Assembly (NCBI GenBank): GCA_028015205.1
Contig: CM051511.1
Location: forward strand, 38,465,204 to 38,529,203
Source: Mytilisepta virgata
Lineage: Eukaryota; Mollusca; Bivalvia; Mytilida; Mytilidae
Length of the DNA: 64,000 nucleotides
Direction: 5' to 3'
In this document: piece by piece, positions 37,121-49,119 of the stretch
Layout of the letters: each line of letters starts with the position of its first letter
Position numbering within the stretch: position 1 is the stretch's first letter
Notes under the pieces: model-generated
What the model saw: only the letters and a program-made list of their open reading frames with translations
Database searches by the model: none
What the model was told of the DNA's origin: nothing
Translations under genes and position numbers: made by a program

Positions 37121-38686
37121 AATAAAGAAGTTTCGTGTTATATCCATCACCGGAAAAGTTCGTCAATTATGCGCGCCTTTATGACGTCATTTACCAGATT
37201 GTGGGGCACGCCTGTATCCCTACACTATTAAAGTTCATCAAGCGTCTTCGTGATCGTCATTATGCAGGATGATTTAGAAATATATTTTGCTCCGTAGGTA
37301 CTTTATCACAATTCCTTCATGACTGCAGTACTGATTATCATTTATAAGAATTTAATTTGCCAAATATTTCATGCAACATAGCATCATTTTTTTTCAACCG
37401 TTCGCTCAACACGGAGACGGAAGTGACGATGCCCCTAAACGCACTAAAGACGTTCACTAAAACCAGAGTTTTTGACGGAATTGCAACGAACTCGAAAGTG
37501 GCGTATTATACATTGTCATGACATTTTGAAATGTTTTACGCTAATTGTCTGTTTTACTGAACAGAAATTTCTAAAAAGATTTTATATTTTTAAATACATT
37601 TTTCATATATGAATACTGGGATTTTTGTATGTCATATTATGCTGATTATGAAACTTGGCTAGTAAATGTACCGTGTATATACGTCAGCGAATACATATAT
37701 ACATGCACGGGTTTTTTTTCTTTCGAAGTGTATAATGGCTATATTTCAAAAATTTAGACTTTCATATAAGGAAGCAAATTTTTGGGGAGGGTGGTACGTG
37801 GTAGGCGCAGGAAAGTGACCCTGGATCCTGGATTTTTTTCACAACAACCATGTCATGTTTGGAAGTTCCGAGAGAATATTTTTACAAAATTTTCTACGAC
37901 TATTTGCTTCCATGGTGTTCAGTCTTGCACCTCTGATGATATTTTTAACCATTTTATATACTTTAAATACATGTATTTCATTAATAACTTTTTTTTTGTT
38001 ATGAAAGAAAAATAATTATTTCAAAATATATTTTGCTCCGATAGCATGATTTTAATTGGACTATTACATTTGTAATGCAATCAAATTAAACGTTAATTGA
38101 AATAAGCAGTTACATGTAAAAAAAAAAAAAAAACGATAAACACTGCAAAATGCCATTGGTATTGGCTACTTGTATCAATCAATGTGTTCGTCTTCTTTAA
38201 TTAATTTGAATTCTGCTGATTCAGCAGTGAAAAAAAAATCGGTTTTACGATCTCTATTGACATACCTTCCAGATACCTCTTTAATGCTATAATAAGATAT
38301 AATACGCCACTTTCGAGTTCGTTGCAATTCCGTCAAAAACTCTGGTTTTAGTGAACGTCTTTAGTGCGTTTACGGGCATCGTCACTTCCGTCTCCGTGTT
38401 GAGCGAACGGTTGAAAAAAAATGATGCTATGTTGCATGAAATATTTGGCAAATTAAATTCTTATAAGTCCGTCGTCGTCCGCAGTCATGAAGGAATTGTG
38501 ATAAAGTACCTACGGAGCAAAATATATTTCTAGATCATCCTGCATAATGACGATCACGAAGACGCTTGATGAACTTTAATAGTGTAGGGATACAGGCGTG
38601 CCCCACAATCTGGTAAATGACGTCATAAAGGCGCGCATAATTGACGAACTTTTCCGGTGATGGATATAACACGAAACTTCTTTATT
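37121..38686. mobile_element. Large foldback element with 390-bp inverted arms
   Basis: Left arm 37121-37510 and right arm 38298-38686 are inverted copies, about 95 percent identical by eye; the main difference is a short replaced block (left near 37325-37345, right near 38466-38483). The outer ends read aataaagaagtttcgtgtta. The 790-bp centre has no frame with a motif and only AT-rich sequence. High arm identity means either recent origin or gene conversion between arms. The short frame in the right arm is a shadow. No target duplication could be fixed. Confidence 0.9.
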
Positions 38687-40565
38687 ATGCTACACACTTC
38701 CGATCGTCATTTACAGATTTATAAATAAAGGCCATACTCCAACTAGTTTGAAAATGAGTAAATAAGAACTTACAAAATCTAATGAAAATGTACCGGCGTA
38801 CAGTTAGAGATGAATCGAATTAACCGAACTTTACTTACCTACAGCACGATCTGAAAGGTTAGTGAAGGTCATACAATTTTTCACTGTCTTTACAATCAAC
38901 AAATTAAAAAAGTGAGGAAAAACTTAAGTGAGAAAGCCTCATTGTTCACATTTAAAAGATAGAAAACGGTAAATACCGTTTTCATAAATTTGCCAATACC
39001 TTTACTCATATAAGCCTTCAAATGCTTGACATTTATTTAACATTGAGAGACTCAGTTCGGTGTAACATACTTTAATGGTGCCCTATTTTTGTGCCAAGCT
39101 TCGTTTTGATCGCTTCAGCCATCTCCGAGAACAGTCCCGAACAAAACGTGACTGGAGAAGAAATAATAATAATAATAATAAGCGGAGTAAAAACAATATG
39201 ATCCAGCACACTTCGTGGGGGAATATAATAATAAGAAACGGAGTAAAAAATATGTTCTGCCGACACTTCGTGGGGGGGGGGGGGGATAACTATTTTCCTG
39301 TATGTTAGTTTTTGCTGTTTCTGGTACATGTAACTAAATAATAAGAAACACAGTGACTGTGCATGTATTTCCGGCACGCCTGTAAATAAAGCTTATCAAG
39401 AAAATGTCATAACTATGTAACCCTTATATTAGATTACGGGCAATCTATACATTATCTAAATGTAATTCTTTTATAAGATATGACGCCAATGCATTACTGC
39501 CAGAAAGGACTTTTCTCAAACAAGACATTTATAGACCATTATAAAAACGAACTACATTTACTGTGAAAAGTGTGCTCATTTAAGTTAATTTAACACAGAA
39601 ATGCCTGCCCGAATTATTATAAAGATTGTTTTCTCCCTGTTATGGTTTATCTAAAACAATTATATCTATTCATTGTTGATGGCTACAGTTATTTATGGCC
39701 GTGAACACATTAGGGAGATAAATAAAACCAGACGATTTACTTTTAAAGTAAGGCGCTTTTCATTAATTTCACGTTTTTCGTTTATCTGTCTATACATTTA
39801 TTAACACTTTGTTTATAGCATCAATATAACAGCTGTCACAGTCATAGTTAGACATAAAAGTGCGAACAGTATGCGGTCAATGCCTTCATTTCCTTTCGTT
39901 TTTCATCTTCTTTTTGTATAAAATATGTAAGAATTTGGAAAATGAGTCAGAAAGACAATAGCCAATTGGATTGAACACGATAAAACATCTAAAGGTCGCC
40001 GTATCGTCATCAAAATTGATAAATTTAAAATACCACAAGAGAAGCACAATAGCCCTGTAAAAATTAAGTTGATTTTCAAATAGATAGACTTGAAATCTGT
40101 TATGGAAAACATTGTCTTGCTACGGCAGTTGGATAGCTGTTTTAAATGGTAACAGGTTTGTCTGATACTTTGTCTCATAAATTCCAATGCTGAGACCTTG
40201 AGCTATTTCTTGAACCGTCTTAATACGTTTAAAGTTTTATATTAAAAATATTATTATTTCAAATTCAGATAAATAGGCTATGGAATAATGTAAAATCTAA
40301 TTTCGTTGAGAATGTTGTATAGTTACGATTGGGATTGATTTTTTTAAGGAAGGGATAATGCTTAATCATCTTTTATCTTTCAGTGATTTGGAAAAAAACC
40401 CTGGAAGACAAATTGAGATACGTTTACCAAATTGAATACTTATTATAATGATGCTTCTATAGAGAAACTATTGTTTACCACAGACAAATAGCACGTAGTA
40501 ATGAAATATAGAACTGATTTAAATCTATAATGGAAAAGAACACTGTAGATGTTCCCATTATAAAA
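38687..40565. other. Mostly unassigned, with simple repeats at 39130-39290
   Basis: An AAT run at 39162-39180 and a G run of 14 at 39272-39285 lie in a small block where cggagtaaaaa followed by acttcgtgggg occurs twice (39183 and 39240). Blocks of that kind end some bivalve DNA repeats. The rest shows no gene or repeat. Confidence 0.5.
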
Positions 40566-41070
40566 GTGTTCGACGATTGGCCGAAAAGAGCAGAAAAAAA
40601 GAAAAGAAAATATATAATATTTATTTTGTGCCTAGAATTGAATGTGACGCTTGTAAAGCATATAATATTAAGCAATATGTTTTGAATTTAATTGCGATAT
40701 ACATTTACACTATTATAAACATGAAGCAGCGTATTGATTGTCTAAATAATTAACACTTGTTGATTTGCACCGTTAAACCAGTAGAATATACAATCTTGTG
40801 ACTCTTGAAATAAATAATACACAAATTCCATATAAAACGGAGACCTGCCTCTAACATAAATAAGTGAACATATATAGAATAAAAAAATACATTCATGACA
40901 TATGATTCTAAATAATATATATATATTTTCGCATCTCCTTCATACAGAGAGTATAAATTTTGATTAATATGCTTTAATTCTAGGCACAAAATAAAAAAAT
41001 TATAAATTGTCTTCTCTTTTCGGTTCTTTTCTGGTCTTTCCTGTTCTTTTCGGTAAATCGTCGGACCGTA
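40566..41070. repeat. Foldback structure with about 80-bp inverted arms
   Basis: 40569-40645 (cgacgattggccgaaaagag, then tttattttgtgcctagaatt) is repeated in inverted form at about 40975-41065. The right arm has extra copies of a gaaaagaacngg-like motif. About 330 bp lies between. Probably a MITE-like element. Confidence 0.7.
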
Positions 41071-41125
41071 ATAAAATCAATGGGATTGATTTGGAATTAT
41101 TGAATTTTGATAAAAAAAAGTTTCA

Positions 41126-41694
41126 TTGTCAAACATGATAAAGATTTTAACATTCATATTAACATGTATTAAAGACGGCCTTCAGAATTACAGTGAAACG
41201 TCAAATTCCACCAGTGGCGTCAATGACATGTGGATTCTTAAAAACTCAAAAAATTTACTACAATATCTAAAATCGAAATCTTTGGCTACATGCAACAGCA
41301 TAAAAACATTCGACTTTTCTACACCCTACACTACCATACCACATTTTCAATTAAAATATCGATTGAAACAACTACTTCATCAATGATTTTCCCGAAAATT
41401 AGCACACGCAGGTATAAATTTCTAGTTTTAGGGAGAGAAAAGGCTTATTTCGTTAAGAACAACTCTGATTCTGACAATAGGTATTCTAAAGATGAAATAA
41501 CAAACATGTTAGATTTTCTCATAGACAAATGGTTGTTGAATTGGCGGTCAAATTTTTCAACAAACAATCGGCATTCCAATGGGAACCAATTTGTTCATCT
41601 CCTCTTCGATCTGTTTCTGTACTCATATGAAGCGGACTTCGTTCAAGGGCAACTACGCGAAAACAAAAAGAAAATTGAAATGGTGCCATCATAA
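41126..41694 (+). pseudogene. Reverse transcriptase remnant, N-terminal and middle part (family A)
   Basis: Frame 1 (41126-41386) reads SGVNDMWILKNSKNLLQYL and SIKTFDFSTPYTTIPHFQLK, the standard start of the palm in this reverse-transcriptase family. A second frame (41290-41694) continues with YKFLVLGREKAYFVKNN, DEITNMLDFLIDKWLLNW and DLFLYSYEADFVQGQLREN. The usual MGTNCAP block is corrupted (SNGNQFVH) and the coding ends before the YIDD motif. At least two frameshifts separate the parts, so it is dead. It joins in family with 57520-58075, which covers the complementary C-terminal half. Confidence 0.8.
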
Positions 41695-41739
41695 ACGATG
41701 TCCATTCCCGCACTGCACAAGTCAAAAAGCAATTAACAG

Positions 41740-42300
41740 TGAAAAATTAGCAACTTCACAATTTCAGTCTGAAAATTTGAACCCTGAATCAAATTTCAAA
41801 ATTGAAAACCTTATTGCACATCTACACATATTGAAGAACAATATTATAAAAAATTAAAACCACTGAAACATAAAATGAATATTTCCAGAGACAAAGCAAA
41901 ATTAGCAATTTCCCAAAATTGGAACCCTTGTTGTTCAATACATGTTGTTTATATGTTTTTAGTTTTTAATTGTAGTGCATGCTTTATTTTGGTCTTGTCT
42001 CCGTTCTTCTCTGTCGTTTCGATTTTCCCCTCCTTCGAATATCCCTTTTGGTATTACTTGATTTTTAAAATTAAAAACCTTTTTGCACATCTACAGATAA
42101 TAAAACAAATAAATTTGCATAATCTAAATGAAAAATGAAAGGAGAGTTTAAATTCACTCTTTCAGAAATACATCCCCTGTTGGCCTCTGGTTGTGAAAAA
42201 CTAAATTCTAAAACCTTATTGCGCATCCACAAATAGTCTGTGACAATATTGTATAGAAATGATATAATAGCATAAAACACATCAACGTAAATGTGTTCGT
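41740..42300 (+). repeat. Retroelement 3' tail (41940-42062) flanked by a degraded array repeat
   Basis: 41940-42062 carries tttttaattgtagtgcatgc and cgaatatccct, matching the tail at 47250-47360. On both sides (41815-41850 and 42060-42260) is a block with accttattgc(a/g)catc and acaatatt, also present at 57130 and 58215. Confidence 0.55.
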
Positions 42301-42560
42301 ACAACGTATCGTATAGCCCGCGACTAAAAAGTAATTCTCAGCAGCATACCGTTATTTCCATCGTGTGGTTTATTCGATATGTTAAATGATTTCATTTGAC
42401 TTATGGTACGAAGTATTGTTCATTTTACATCGTTCGTTTAACTTATTTCCCGTGGTAAATTACAAATGTACTAACAAGATGTTTACGGTCGTTTTTAAAA
42501 GCAAATTCTAATATGACCTGCTACAAACGCTTTCGGTCTGCATCCGTGGTAAATAAAATA

Positions 42561-42784
42561 ACAATCCAAAGATACTAATATTAGATATAGTAAATTTATA
42601 CTATGCTGTATACGACGCATTTCAAGGAGTTACCTCTCATCAGCAGCATTAAAACTAAAACATTTGGAAGACCAAAAACCGAACCTATTTTAAAACAAGA
42701 AGTACTTATAACCAATACCGAAATAGGAAGCCAAATTTCAGCTAAGGAGATCTATCATGTGCAATACAAGGAATGAACCCTTAG
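42561..42784 (-). mobile_element. Hammerhead-bearing dispersed repeat, copy C (224 bp)
   Basis: Same repeat as 25106-25322, same orientation, sharing both ends (ctaagggttcattccttgta and ggattgt in the ribozyme sense). The stretch with the ribozyme is nearly identical between the copies while the opposite half has several substitutions and small gaps, so the ribozyme half looks better conserved. No frame, no poly-A tail and no clear target duplication. Confidence 0.75.
42603..42649 (-). ncRNA. Type I hammerhead ribozyme, copy C, core intact
   Basis: Identical over all 47 positions to copy B: stem I AUGCUG/CAGCAU, core CUGAUGA, stem II GAGG/CCUU with loop UAACU, GAAA, stem III with loop GUC, triplet AUA. 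The predicted cut lies between 42609 and 42608. Its identity to copy B across 17 kb, while the flanks differ, fits recent mobility or purifying selection on the ribozyme during past transposition. Confidence 0.88.
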
Positions 42785-44789
42785 TAATTCTTTTTTTTTT
42801 AATTTTGCTAAATACTGGTAATTTCTATAACAAATCAATGAATAATTATGTCAGACAAGTCTGACCACTGGGTGGGGGAATACCCTCGGGGACCTAGGGT
42901 CCAGCATGCAGAGGCATCGTCCCAGGAACTATGGATATTTCGACTCCAACGTCATAGACGTGAGGCGGCTCGTTTGGAAACTTCATAGTAACGTTCACAA
43001 GTTTTAACCACTTCATAGTATACGTCTGCGTTTCTGAAAACCTATGTTGCGGTGTTTCAAAATGTCGTAGAAACTGTCATATTAGAATAGCATGAAGATT
43101 CTTTATTGTACACTTCGGCTTGAAAATATCATGAAATTACTAAAATTACAGAAAACCATATACAATTTACGATCATTATGCGATGCACCTTAAACCATAC
43201 AATGCGCTAATTAAATGTACACAACATTAAACGCTTAACCTTTGTATCGTTTCTTATATGAGACAATCGTCCGTATACGGTTCGTGTGGAGTTCATACAT
43301 GGTTCATTCAGCGTTCGTGCACCGTTAGTTCATCGTTCGTATTGTTAACTTTCACGTTACAGGGTGTGTAATAGGAAATGCTGTAGAATATTGTATTTTA
43401 AAAAAGTTAAATTAAAATTAAAAGTTTTCGACAACTTTTCAATCGTAGGTTAGACCAGCGTTTTTTTAATTGTAGAAGCTATTTTCATTAAAACAAATAG
43501 TGCATAAGGTATGCATGTTTTGGGGGAATTACGACTAATCAGTCGTGCTCAAAATCAATTAACAAGCTAGCAGACTATTTAAGAGGTTAGAATTGTTTGT
43601 TTATCTATTATGTCGGACACGTTAACATGTTAGATAGTTAATTAAAAGTATAATGATGAAATCATATTAAGAACAAATGCTCGCATATAATTATACATAA
43701 CGATAAAAATTTGCGTGACATAACGAATAAAGAAAATATCAGCGTTCGACCTTTTTCTGTATTTGGAAAATGATACAATCTCTCTGTTCTATCTTTCGAA
43801 AAACACGTCAAATAAAATTGAGACAAATGAGATTTTTACAAAAATACGCAGCATAATCTGCATGGAACTGATAAGATCCAATCAGAAAAAAACGCCTTAG
43901 AAGTTGTGAAAATGGAAGATTAGAAAAAGATTCTAACTAAAGATATAAAATTCAAAGACACGTATCATTAACCTTTACAATTATTAGATTTTATATAATT
44001 TATAAGATCCGGAAGAGAAAATTGGATTTGAGTTTAGAAGATAAGTCTGTGCCTTGCAGGTTCAAACAGTATCTTTGTTTGATCTTACAAAAAGCAAGCA
44101 ATGTATAAGACAAATGTTATTTTCTAACGGAATTAAATGTATATTTAATATGAACAAATTTGTTTCGTATTTCGGTAAGACAATACACCGGATATGTAAT
44201 TTTCTGTTGAGCGAAAATACATTTTGGTACAAACATTAATGTTTTTGGAAAGGTTAGTAAAGATTTTTTTTATTTAAAGTATAATGTAGGTTTAAAAACA
44301 CGCACACAAGTCATGTACATTCTGTATGTGCATGGCCCAACTCATTCATATTTTCTTTTTGTACTGATTTTTATAGTTTTTAACGTAAGACTTGTAGTGA
44401 ATTTATTGATGTCAGTGTTTTAGTGGCTATTAAGTATCTGTCGTGTGGTGTGACTGTCGTTCATGTAAAGGCCATGTGCCAACCTACAAATTTATTGATC
44501 TTTTCAATATTATGTTGAAGTATACATTTTATGTACTATTAACCTTTTGAATTTTTACAAGTTGTTAGCTTGCACTTACGGAGGAATTGATGTCACTTTC
44601 TGAATTTAAAAAAAAAGAATATTTTTCAAGAATATTTGATGATTTATTTAAATATACCTTGGTCAGATGTTGGTGTTGTTCTTTTGTTACATGATTTTAC
44701 ACTACAGCTTTTACGTTTAATGTGTACATTTTGTACTTGCGTACAGTATTTGTTTTCTGAATAAATTTTAAGAAGTGGGTCCGTTTTCC
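42785..44789. other. Unassigned sequence with a GC-richer patch
   Basis: 42840-43000 is richer in G and C than its surroundings (ctcggggacctagggtccag, ggcatcgtcccaggaac). No reading frame or RNA fold was convincing. 43260-43340 has several gttcgt/gttcat repeats. Otherwise nothing is recognised. Confidence 0.35.
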
Positions 44790-44905
44790 TCTGCATTATT
44801 TCACTTCTAGGGCCATTTTCAAAAAATCTCTTGAGCGATAGCCTGATATGTGGTTTCTTAAGATTTGCTAATAATAACTAACAAATTAGTTACTAAAAAG
44901 GGCCA

Positions 44906-45320
44906 ATATACCTAAGGAGCAATAAAAAAACGTAATCCATTGGAGAGACGAACCCGAGAAGACAAATGAACAACCACAAGCACAACAAATTAACACAGAA
45001 AACTTCAAAACAATGAATAACACGAACTCCTATAAAAACCCGGAGTGAACCCAGTTGCTCCGGAAGGGTAAGCAGTTCCTGCTCCGTATACGGCACCCGT
45101 CATGAAGTTCAACTTTGCTTTGAGAAACAGCTTTTTGGGAACGTCACGACGGGTGCCGTATACATTGCATGAATTTCGGAGCTCCTGAGTTCACTCCTGG
45201 TTTTTATAAGAGTTCGTGTTGTTCATTGTTTTTTTTTAGTTTTCAGTGTTTATTGTATGTGTGGTTGTTTATTTGTCTTCCAGGGTTGGTCTGTCTTAAT
45301 GGAATGCTTTTTGGGGTTTG
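44906..45320. repeat. Two family A retroelement tails in inverted (head-to-head) arrangement
   Basis: 44910-45118 reads, in the same direction as the tail at 57290-57480, taaggagcaat, gaacaaccacaagcacaaca, taacacgaactcctataaaa, agtgaacccag and gtaagcagttcctgctccg. 45126-45320 is a second, more diverged copy on the opposite strand: cgggtgccgtatac, gagttcactcctggttttta and gtgtggttgtttatttgtct. They meet near 45122. The pair could form a hairpin of about 200 bp arms with 25 percent mismatch. Confidence 0.75.
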
Positions 45321-46640
45321 TTCAATGAACTGTATTCTCATGAACTATGTTATACAGTTACAGAGAAACAAATATACATACAAATAAATGGAGGTGCATG
45401 TGTGAACAGTAAATAATGTAATGACTATCAATGAGGACTGACTTTTTCGTTTACAATTTTTAAAAATTTACAGATTTTTCCTAGAACAGTCTTATTTCTT
45501 GTATTAAACAGATTTCTGAACTTAACAGTGTTTGGGTTTGTTTGACAATAATTTGGTAGTAATTTTTTCCTTTCTGATTGAAACGATTTGCAAGAAAGTA
45601 CATAATAGAATTCGTCACCGATGTCATTCGAGCCGCTAAGATGACAGACTCTCTCATTACGATCGACACCCTGCCATCTTCGCATATCGACTGGCAAACG
45701 GTGACTTCCGCATCTGAATTAATCCTACAAAATGTAAATAATAAATTATCAGGCAAAATATTAAAACATTCCTCAAACTGTATATCATTTTCTTTAAAAT
45801 TCTATAGCAGAGACTTTTCGGAGACATATCTATCTGAGACAAACATAATTGTGAAAATTGATTCTGTAGTATTTGTTCAACATTTCTATCTACAATTTTG
45901 TCTGCAAATTCCCACAATAGTCAAGAGTATTCTTAATAAATAACAACCACATGTTTTCTATACCATAGTTCATGTAGTTAATACATAGCAATTTATACAA
46001 GACATGGGAAATCTTACTATCTTTATCATTCAAAGTCTACCCCAAACGTTTATAATACGTGATTTCATGGCCACTTCGAGTGGCGCCCTGCCCAATTCTG
46101 CATAAACAATAAAGTCTGGCGTTGACTGCTTAAGATTTAAAATAATTTTGCAAATTTTAGTTGCTGTCTTTCTAAAATATTTATTTTTTCAAACCTCCAA
46201 ATTTCTGACCCATAAAGTATAATTGGTAGGACACATTTGTCAAATAAATCTAATACAAAGGAGATGGATAAATTGTTCCTTCTACCTTTTTGCAACATTC
46301 CAAACATTGCTGTTGTTCCCTTTTCACATAAATATTTTCGAGTAGTCAAAAAGAAGCCACTCTTTGATAAAAAACATTCGAAGATATGTATAACTCTTTC
46401 TAATTCAGTGTTATTAATGGTAAATCGTTCATTTGCAGGTAATCTACCTCTGCTAGAAATAATAAAAATATCAACATTCATATGTAAATGCCTTAAATCA
46501 CAATATTCATAAAAATAATTCAACATATCCTGTAAATTATCTCTACTGTCTGCTAACACAGTGTCATCTGCATATAAAAAAAGAAATAATTGCATATGTA
46601 AATCTAATTCGTGTTCTACATCAGAACTAATTGCTCCTTA
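45310..46640 (-). pseudogene. 5'-truncated LINE reverse transcriptase with C-terminal domain and 3' UTR
   Basis: On the minus strand, coding starts at the truncation point (SSDVEHELDLH) and contains the catalytic FLYADDTVLADS box (46565-46530). Then come MNVDIFIISSRGRLPANE, the thumb-like ERQQLKFAKLF (46170-46138), and after a frame break TPDFIVYAELGRAPLEVAMK. The C-terminal domain reads SPFASRYAKMAGCRS and, in another frame, GDEFYYVLSCKSFQSERK to KILKNNVNEKVSPH-like sequence ending near 45428. Several frameshifts and stops make it non-functional. A 3' UTR-like stretch follows to about 45310. YADD and the C-terminal order fit the CR1/Jockey group of LINEs; I am not certain of the clade. Confidence 0.82.
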
Positions 46641-47099
46641 TATATAATTGTCCTCTTTAACACAAATTTGCCGAATTAAAGTCTTTAAGGATAATCAGAA
46701 TCAAAAAGATTTTTTCAATGTATGTGAGTTTATGTATCTCCTTTCATATGACAGTACAATGGTTTTGTTTCGGAATGTCTTTCTGGCAATATTTCAAAAA
46801 GTGATAAAAATTGACGCAAACGACCTTTGAGGGTAGACAACTTGACTTAATAATGATTATGTGTAACATTTTGGTTTGTTAACATACAAATGCATTATAT
46901 ACCATCGTTTACCAGCGCCGGCGTATGGAGTATACATTTCACAACTCATATGTTATTCCAGAGCTTGTGACATATACCCGGCTCCTGACAGAAAAGTTGC
47001 TCACACAGCGGTACGTTGCTCCTAAGCTGAAGTAATCCTTATTAAAGTTTTATGGACGTCATCATGACTTGGTTGACAGGTATGAAAAAACCGTTTCCC

Positions 47100-47375
47100 A
47101 AATGAAAATGGACCTGTTCCATTGGTATTATTCATTCTTCATACCGGATTTGACATGGGTAACATGGCGGGTGTCCTGCAGGAAGCAGAGACTGCTTACT
47201 CATCTTGAGCACCCGAGTCTACCCTCGGTTTTTTGGTGGGGTCCATGTTGTTCGTATGTTTTTGGTTTTTAATTGTAGTGCATGTATTGTTTTGGTCTTT
47301 TTTTCATTGTTCTCCGGAGTTTGTCAGATTTTTCCCTCCTTCGAATATCCCTTTGGTATTTCTTGACTTAACTTA
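47100..47375 (+). repeat. Retroelement 3' tail, best copy
   Basis: Contains cggatttgacatgggtaaca, tgtcctgcaggaagcagaga, gagcacccgagtctaccctc, ggttttttggtggggtcc, tctccggagtttgtcag and tcgaatatccctttggtatt. Related copies are at 4089, 6640 and 41940. The frame across it is not a gene. Confidence 0.65.
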
Positions 47376-47533
47376 CGGTACAAAGTAGTTATATATTCAA
47401 AAAATCAATCTTTATGAGTGAAATAAATATATGGAAAAGTAGCCCTACTCCTTTGATCTCCATGTTTATTTCACATTCTAATTATTTGCTGCTATATTTT
47501 TTTCTGATGTTCAAATTGATTTATTATTTACAC

Positions 47534-47676
47534 AATAACAGTGCATTGACTTGACATAAAATCAATACGCGGATGAGGCTTAGAATCGGGTGAAAATGCG
47601 AGGGTCTCTCGAGCATTTCCCCGATTCGTGTCGAATTCGTATATCGAATTTTATGTCAAGTCAATACACTGTTATT
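47534..47676. repeat. Palindromic element, about 145 bp
   Basis: Outer arms aataacagtgcattgacttg plus acataaaat (47534-47562) pair with 47648-47676 with only one mismatch. The inner part (gaatcgggtgaaaatgc / gcatttccccgattc) forms a second stem round a ctctcgag centre. No frame. Likely a MITE or foldback. Confidence 0.85.
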
Positions 47677-49119
47677 GTCTTTGTACTGCAATCTTTGGTG
47701 ACATAAATTGATATTACTACCAATTTCAAAATTATTTAAAAAGTTTGTTGACCTCAACAGGCACAATTGATTTGGCGGAAGAAGTCACCTTTTCAGAGAT
47801 CGAGGAGCAAGTATACCAATGATAGTCTCATAAGATTATTTCAGATAATGGACAGTTTGGCTGAGATATTTTTGTCAGCAATAAAAAATAGGTAACAAGA
47901 GAATAAGTATTGAAATTTTGTTCTAAAGATTTGTCAGTAAGTTTTTAATTTCAGTCCCGTCAATCAGATCAAGGAGTGTGGCCTAAGTGGAAAATACTGT
48001 CAGTGACCGAATATCATTTGTAAATATGCGGTCAATGTATTTTAAACGATGGCAGTATAACTCTGTTATAGTATTTCACATTTTCCAAGAATCAATCCTT
48101 AAATACAATAACTTTTCGCTCAATATCAGACAGTTATCTCGTCACAAAAAAGCATTGTCTCTTTTTTATCAATGAATTCCCATTTAACACTAGTGTTAGG
48201 ATAAACATGTCCGAAATATTACGCAATATCACTTTTCGAACATTAACAATGGAAATATTTTATAGATGACCCCGCCTATATTATATACAATTGTGTAAAA
48301 CATTAAAGATAATGTTTATCTACATGTATTAGACAAAGAGAAATTAATTGTACATACGTGTGTACCTACACTTCATTTATTAGAAGTCTCTGGATAAGTT
48401 AATATCAAGACGCTTTTAACACCGCATTTTTATAACCGATTGTTATCGATGGAAATTGTGTTGATTCGCATCTAACATGTCTAAGCAGACTTATAGCAAA
48501 CAATGGCTCTCTGTCACCAAAGAGTATGCAGACCGTATTATCCTTTTACGAGATTTCAAAGTGCTAAACATTCTGCCATTCTATTTTGTCAAATCCATTT
48601 ACTCTATTGTCGACAGGTCCATCATTGTACCAAATCAATATTTTTTTTGCCAATTATTTGATATTTACCAAATATTTCTAGTGTCAGACATTTTCTGGTT
48701 TAGAAAGGTAACGTAGTATACAAGTTGTACCAGTTTCTCTTATTCTCCCAAATTATTTACTTGCAGAAAAAGGATAATCATTATAAACATGCTTTTGAAC
48801 TTAAATGGTCCTTTCTGTCTTGTTTAATCTTGATTGTCTTGACTTAAAATTTTTCGAAATTTCAGACAAAATCAATCAAGACAGGTAATGATCAGTTCAT
48901 GAAGGTTAAGAATGAATTATGCAACGTTTAACTTTCCCTGTGCTGACTTGATCGAAACATTTGTCTTGATCGATCTTGATTGACCACAAGACATCATGTC
49001 TTGATTTGTCTTGAAAATATAGAGTTACGGATGCTCGCAATAATGTAAGAATTGCATTATCACAAGACTAGAATAATCTTATGAGGACAGTACAAAATCA
49101 CAAGTATGGTTCATTTGTA
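47677..49119. other. Unassigned sequence
   Basis: No gene or RNA recognised. 48795-49015 has many cttgat/atcaag words in both directions (tcttgattgtcttgac, cttgatcgatcttgattg), which makes weak local folding likely. The frame at 48477-48716 has no motif. Confidence 0.35.

Larger units (their letters stand above)
44790..46830 (+). repeat. Dispersed repeat R, copy 3, split by a 1.7-kb composite insert
   Basis: The left part (44790-44905) and right part (46640-46830) are the two halves of R as seen uninterrupted at 32925-33260. Left ends near tttgctaataataactaac plus 30 bp, right resumes at acacaaatttgccgaatt. Between them lie inverted retroelement tails and a LINE fragment. Confidence 0.65.

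Noticed and set aside
39272..39285. Poly-G runs as possible G-quadruplexes
   Set aside because: Uninterrupted homopolymers beside repeat ends are common and no conserved G-tract pattern is seen.
45578..45943. 121-codon plus-strand frame
   Set aside because: Antisense shadow of the LINE C-terminal domain on the minus strand.
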